DNA of 64,000 bases from Rhytidiadelphus loreus. Lineage: Eukaryota > Streptophyta > Bryopsida > Hypnales > Hylocomiaceae. Positions 60,314 to 64,000 of this stretch are shown here, piece by piece. Made by a program: the position numbers and the translations under genes. The stretch is taken from positions 4,531,501-4,595,500 of the forward strand of contig OX344762.1 of NCBI GenBank assembly GCA_947034895.1, given 5' to 3'. Within the stretch, counting starts at the first letter, position 1. Every line of letters begins with the position of its first letter. The notes under the pieces are model-generated. The model saw only the letters and a program-made list of their open reading frames with translations. It was not told the origin of the DNA and made no database searches.

Positions 60314-60495
60314 GTCCCAACGTCTCCTGAAATTAAAACACTCTATTGATTGTTGATGTGGTTGTGGTTGGTGATGGGTGGTTCTACCTTATAACCATCC
60401 AAAAAAACAATCACAATAATCAGTCCTAGCCTCTGTTGAAATCCACACACCCTATTGGTTGCCAATAGAGTCCTAATTGGTAATGGGTGGTTTTA
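60314..60495. repeat. Imperfect direct repeat, 108-bp period
   Basis: GTCC(C/T)A(A/G)C at 60314 and 60422 each begins a block running through AAA(T/A)(T/C) ... ACAC(T/C)C(T/C)ATTG and ending GGTAATGGGTGGTT or GGTGATGGGTGGTT. Confidence 0.6.
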
Positions 60496-63049
60496 CAATA
60501 TACAAGAGCATCACTTGAGTGGGGGAACTGTAAAGTAAGTTGCAGGCCGAATGGGAGCAAGCCCATTGCAAGTTCATTTCCATTCAAGTTCTGAAATGAA
60601 ACTTTTAGTGGACGAATCAGTCCAACTCCCGCAAGAGTCGGTCCCAGCAATATAGTGCATTACAGTCTTATTCTTCGCCCGGCAAGTTCATTGCCTGCCC
60701 ATTCCTTAAAGATTTTCATCTACCAAATTAGAACTGAATTGATGACAGATGGACTGTTCAGCGTCAATGCTGCTACAGAAAATCATTTGGTTGTTCATTT
60801 GACTCAAATCTCAGCCATGCAAGTCAGCTTCGGCATTCAATTTCCCTCTCAAATTCAGCCATTGCCGCCGTTGAATTCTTCTTCTTTTTTGTTGTTTTCT
60901 TTTGTTTTCGTCCTTGGAATTTTCTATAATTAAAAGATCGAGTTCATTTGGCTTCTCGGAAGGGAACATTTGGCTTCGGGATGCAATGATTTGCTGGATC
61001 GATTCCTTGCTTCGAATGCCCTCCGAGTTGTGACAAATTTGGTGGGCAAAGTGCTGCCTCATTTTCCAGCAGCATTCTCCAAATTTGTCACATGCGGTGG
61101 CAAAGACGGAGACTAAAACTTATGTACAGTACCCGGAGATGCCGACGGCAAAGAAGAGTTGTGTGTTCAAGGTCAGCGTTTTAAATTTCTGGCACATTTA
61201 GCCAAAATCTTACTTCACTTTGGAACCAGGCACCACTACACTAGAAAAATAGGGGGAAAGTTTGGATGAATTTATCATTCTCATAGTGAATTACAACTCC
61301 AACAAATATAAAGTTTGTCAAAATTTCAATAAAATTTTCTGATGCTAGATTATACTATGGATGGATTTAAAGTACATGAATGGATGTCCAAAAAATAGAT
61401 GATTTGTTCTGACCAACTTGTAGTTCAAGGATTCAGAGTATTAAAAAAAAATTTCACCTTGAAAAAAATGGTTGAAAAGCCTCTTCCTGTATTACTCTTT
61501 GTGCTTCTCTAATTAGATAATGTACCTCTACTTTCTTTAAACCTCTGAATGACTCATCAACTAAATTTGCTTGAATATTATGTAAGGTGTTTACCAACCT
61601 CACTACTGTAGCCGATCCCAGTGTTTTTCATCCATCTTGAATTCCTGATGGAGTTGCCATCTAGACCACTACATTTCATGTTGACTTATTGAGAGAGGTG
61701 TCAGATCCTCAAATCTTGCTTGGAGAGTTTAAAACTTAAGTTACCAAACCATCCTTGACCAAGTGCTTCGTCTCATTCCCGCATTTGCACTAAAAACCCA
61801 TGTCTCCCCTGGCAAAGCCAACTACCAAAGTACCAAACACCATTACGATCCCTAAGCTTACTCAGAGCACCCACAGGAGCATGCCAGCAATACTGGCCAC
61901 TTAGTTATGGTAATTAATTACGTCCATTTATGCCTGTCTGCCCAAATAAAAAAGCCTCAAGCTCTGCTCCTCACTGGCACGGTCACGGCAACCGGTAAAG
62001 TTCTCGTGCATCTAGCTCTGAAATACGATGGCCTCCCAGGGCAAAACCGCAACACAAAAGAAAACAAAGTAACGCACAGCAAACTTCAAGTGGGCAATAC
62101 GTACATCAATACCAGACTTACTGTATCCGAAAAGAAAGCGTCAATAATTGTGCATCATGTGGACACGCTAATTCGGTTACCCTCCCAGCGATGAATGCCT
62201 CCAGGTACGGTGCGATCCAAGCGACGGAGATTGCCCTGAAACCTGGTTCCGTCATCAATGAAATTCACTTGCAGTGCACTTGCACCAAAACGTACAAAAA
62301 GAAAAAGGAAAACCAGAACCAAAAATCAATTGTTTTTACTCCATAACAGTGTTGTCATAACTGTAATACTGATGACCGGTTCACTGCCTATTGTATGATA
62401 GCTTCCCCGCCGCTGGCACTGGCTGGCTGCCCAGGCAGCGGCCATATGCACGTGGTGTCGTGATTGGCCACTAAATTACGGCTTCTCGACCAGAGCGACG
62501 TCATTTTTAGGCTCTAGCTCAAGGAATGCCGAATCTATACTACCTGCCTGCCTCGCTATTCTCGTTCTCCACAAATTCATCAATCTCTCACTCAATCTTC
62601 CCGACTCCCAAAAATTCCCGGTCTGGACAGCAGCACGCGTAGCTACCTCCTCTGATCCGAGAGCCGTTACACTTGCATTCATGTTTCTAAACCGCACGAA
62701 GTGGGATTATATGACACAGATCTATTTGGTTAGCTAGCTAGAGATTGCATGCGCACGTCTGTCTATGCTGCGCCATACAGTTGCTCATTAACTCTCATAT
62801 CGATCCTGATGGATCAAGCGCCTTGAAGCAGCAACAGGCGAAAACTTACCCCACCATGTGTAATTGTTCCTTGTTGCAACTGTTTGTGATCGGGGCTTGC
62901 AACTTCCGTCGCAGTCAGCTCGCTAATCAGGATTGAAGAGTCTCCTACGCTGGCAGTTTTCAACTTTCTTTAGAGCACACAGGAAGCGTACGTTGTCTAC
63001 ATTCCCCACCATGGTAGTAGGTATTTTCGACAGTTCAGTTCGTCGCGTG
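60496..63049. other. GC-balanced gene-proximal DNA, no confident gene
   Basis: Composition rises from here to the right edge. 60535-60585 contains GGGAGCAAGCCCATTG, a piece of the foldback MITE family. A plus-strand frame without ATG at about 60935-61113 and an ATG-started frame of 95 codons at 61907-62194 are open but have no recognisable domain or splice partner. The segment may hold UTRs, promoter DNA or an unrecognised gene. Confidence 0.35.
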
Positions 63050-63057
63050 CATGCATG
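63050..63057 (+). promoter_or_regulatory. RY-type motif CATGCATG
   Basis: CATGCATG is the plant RY element bound by B3-domain factors. It lies about 240 bp before the ATG at 63299. Short palindromes of this kind also arise by chance, so the role is only suggested. Confidence 0.25.
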
Positions 63058-63298
63058 AGCCCAGGTCGGGGTTGTAGGGGATTTAATTGTAGGCGACGTG
63101 GGACGATGATGAGAAAGAGTCGTGGCATTGCAGAGAGTGTGCGTTTGGATTAGTTACGTAACAGCAGGCCAGTTTCTTCTTTCCTTAATTTTATTTCTGT
63201 TTGAATATACGTGCTATTGTGAATTGTGCGTGCTCATTGAGGAGACTGTCGAGTGTTGAGGAAGAGATCGAATGCGCGAATCGACACTGGGGACCACC

Positions 63299-64000
63299 AT
63301 GGGCGTGTACAAACTGAGCATCATGGACCTGGACCCGAAATCCTCCTCCAAATCCCCCCCTCTCTTCCCCAAGTCCAGCTTCCTCCGCGGCACCGCCACC
63401 ACCTTCATGGGTCGCCGCTTCAGCACCAAGGTGCAACCCACGCTCCGTAGCTTCCTAGAGGCTCCCGACATCGAGGCCCCGAACCTCCCCACAGACCCAA
63501 TCAGCAGCTCCGAGGACGACAACAGCTGCAGCAGTTCGCACTTCACCGCCAGTAGCACGCGCACGACCAGACACTTTCTCACTTCCGACGACGACGCTTG
63601 CCTCCGTGAGCTTTCGAATACGCTCCGTGGCGGCGGCTTCGACAACAGCGGCTTCGCCTCCCTGGCGCGTCACAGCACGGCCTGCTGCACGGACGGAGCG
63701 GTCCGCCAGGAGCTGCGGCGGAAGTTCCACCTCGAGGACACCACTAGTACCTGTGTTCGCAACAGCTTCGCCATGGGACGATGCAGCTTCCGAAGGGAGC
63801 TCGATACCACCGAGGATCGGGTGGAGAGCTTGGCATTGTGGGAGGAGATTTCGGAGTCTCCTTTGTCGACGTCTGCAAAGGAACGCGTCGTGAGAAAAGA
63901 TTGGAATACGGCGCAGTCTTGGCCGCATGGACAGGCTACCAGCCCGTCGGTGGGGTACTCCGGCAAGCTGGGCTTGGAAAACTTGTTTCGGAAACCCAAG
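63299..64000 (+). CDS. Serine-rich protein of unknown family, N-terminal 234 codons (runs off the window)
   Basis: An open frame runs from the ATG at 63299 to the last base of the window without a stop; the final codon ends exactly at 64000. The ATG sits in ACCACCATGG, an excellent start context. An in-frame ATG nine codons upstream (63272) has a weaker context, and a TGA at 63257-63259 closes the frame beyond it. Codon third positions are strongly G/C, unlike the AT-rich window. The protein begins MGVYKLSIMDLDPKSSSKSP, has a basic, Thr-rich stretch (FLRGTATTFMGRRFSTK), then an acidic Ser-rich section (SSSEDDNSCSSS, TSDDDAC), and later RQELRRKFHLEDTT. No signal peptide, membrane segment or known domain appears, so it is probably a disordered N-terminus. 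Minus-strand frames across it are shadows of its GC-rich codons. Confidence 0.8.
   Translation, partial: MGVYKLSIMDLDPKSSSKSPPLFPKSSFLRGTATTFMGRRFSTKVQPTLRSFLEAPDIEAPNLPTDPISSSEDDNSCSSSHFTASSTRTTRHFLTSDDDACLRELSNTLRGGGFDNSGFASLARHSTACCTDGAVRQELRRKFHLEDTTSTCVRNSFAMGRCSFRRELDTTEDRVESLALWEEISESPLSTSAKERVVRKDWNTAQSWPHGQATSPSVGYSGKLGLENLFRKPK

Noticed and set aside
61907..62194. 95-codon open frame as a gene
   Set aside because: Has an ATG but no recognisable domain, no splice signals and no partner; composition is the same as its surroundings.
63191..63999. Minus-strand open frames of 81-157 codons
   Set aside because: They overlap the plus-strand gene and mirror its GC-rich third positions. 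Start context and codon bias favour the plus strand.

Overview
The window reads as nuclear DNA of a land plant. It holds a five-exon pectin methylesterase gene with GT-AG introns, CACTA-type miniature transposons, and long AT-rich intergenic DNA broken by small GC-balanced gene islands. A bryophyte-like genome would fit (pectinesterase with no inhibitor pro-domain, TAGC/GCATGC-rich gene-proximal DNA), but the sequence alone does not settle the lineage. No Ty1/copia, Ty3, rRNA, CRISPR or bacterial-style operon was recognised.

Only three genes look alive. A secreted pectinesterase lies on the minus strand (20752-22764). A short single-pass membrane protein of unknown family is on the plus strand (42445-42843), directly behind a triplicated leader repeat. 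A GC-rich, serine-rich protein of unknown family starts at 63299 (or 63272) on the plus strand and runs off the right edge. They share no evident pathway.

Region by region. 0.8-1.8 kb is a non-coding transposon whose ends begin AACCCCTAAA; related elements recur at 19.7, 44.3, 46.4, 47.3, 52.1 and 55.0 kb. 2.7-4.8, 8.2-9.15 and 10.3-10.7 kb hold minus-strand fragments of decayed multi-exon coding sequence. 4.8-5.1 kb is a clean CACTA MITE. 5.2-7.1, 10.9-12.6 and 13.6-15.0 kb are three copies of one repeat family that all end in the same approximately 88-codon reading frame; the second and third face each other around a 944-bp CACTA element carrying a tRNA-like module. 7.3-7.8 kb is a GC-rich insertion with an 18-bp target duplication, probably a truncated LINE. 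9.35-9.95 kb is a minisatellite.

26.0-26.6 kb is a tandem MITE dimer. 28.0-33.7 kb is a nearly identical 1.35-kb inverted repeat with a GC-rich core and a 20-bp palindrome; its spacer holds a second CACTA-like element of the tRNA-module family, and one arm alone carries a mariner-like foldback MITE. 37-39 kb, 42.0-42.4 kb and 44.8-45.0 kb hold further tandem arrays. From about 60.5 kb base composition rises toward the gene at the right edge.

Most of the window is therefore a graveyard of non-autonomous DNA transposons. The least explained signals are the shared reading frame of the 7/11/15-kb family, the tRNA-like CACTA family, and the covarying hairpin triplicated ahead of the membrane-protein gene.
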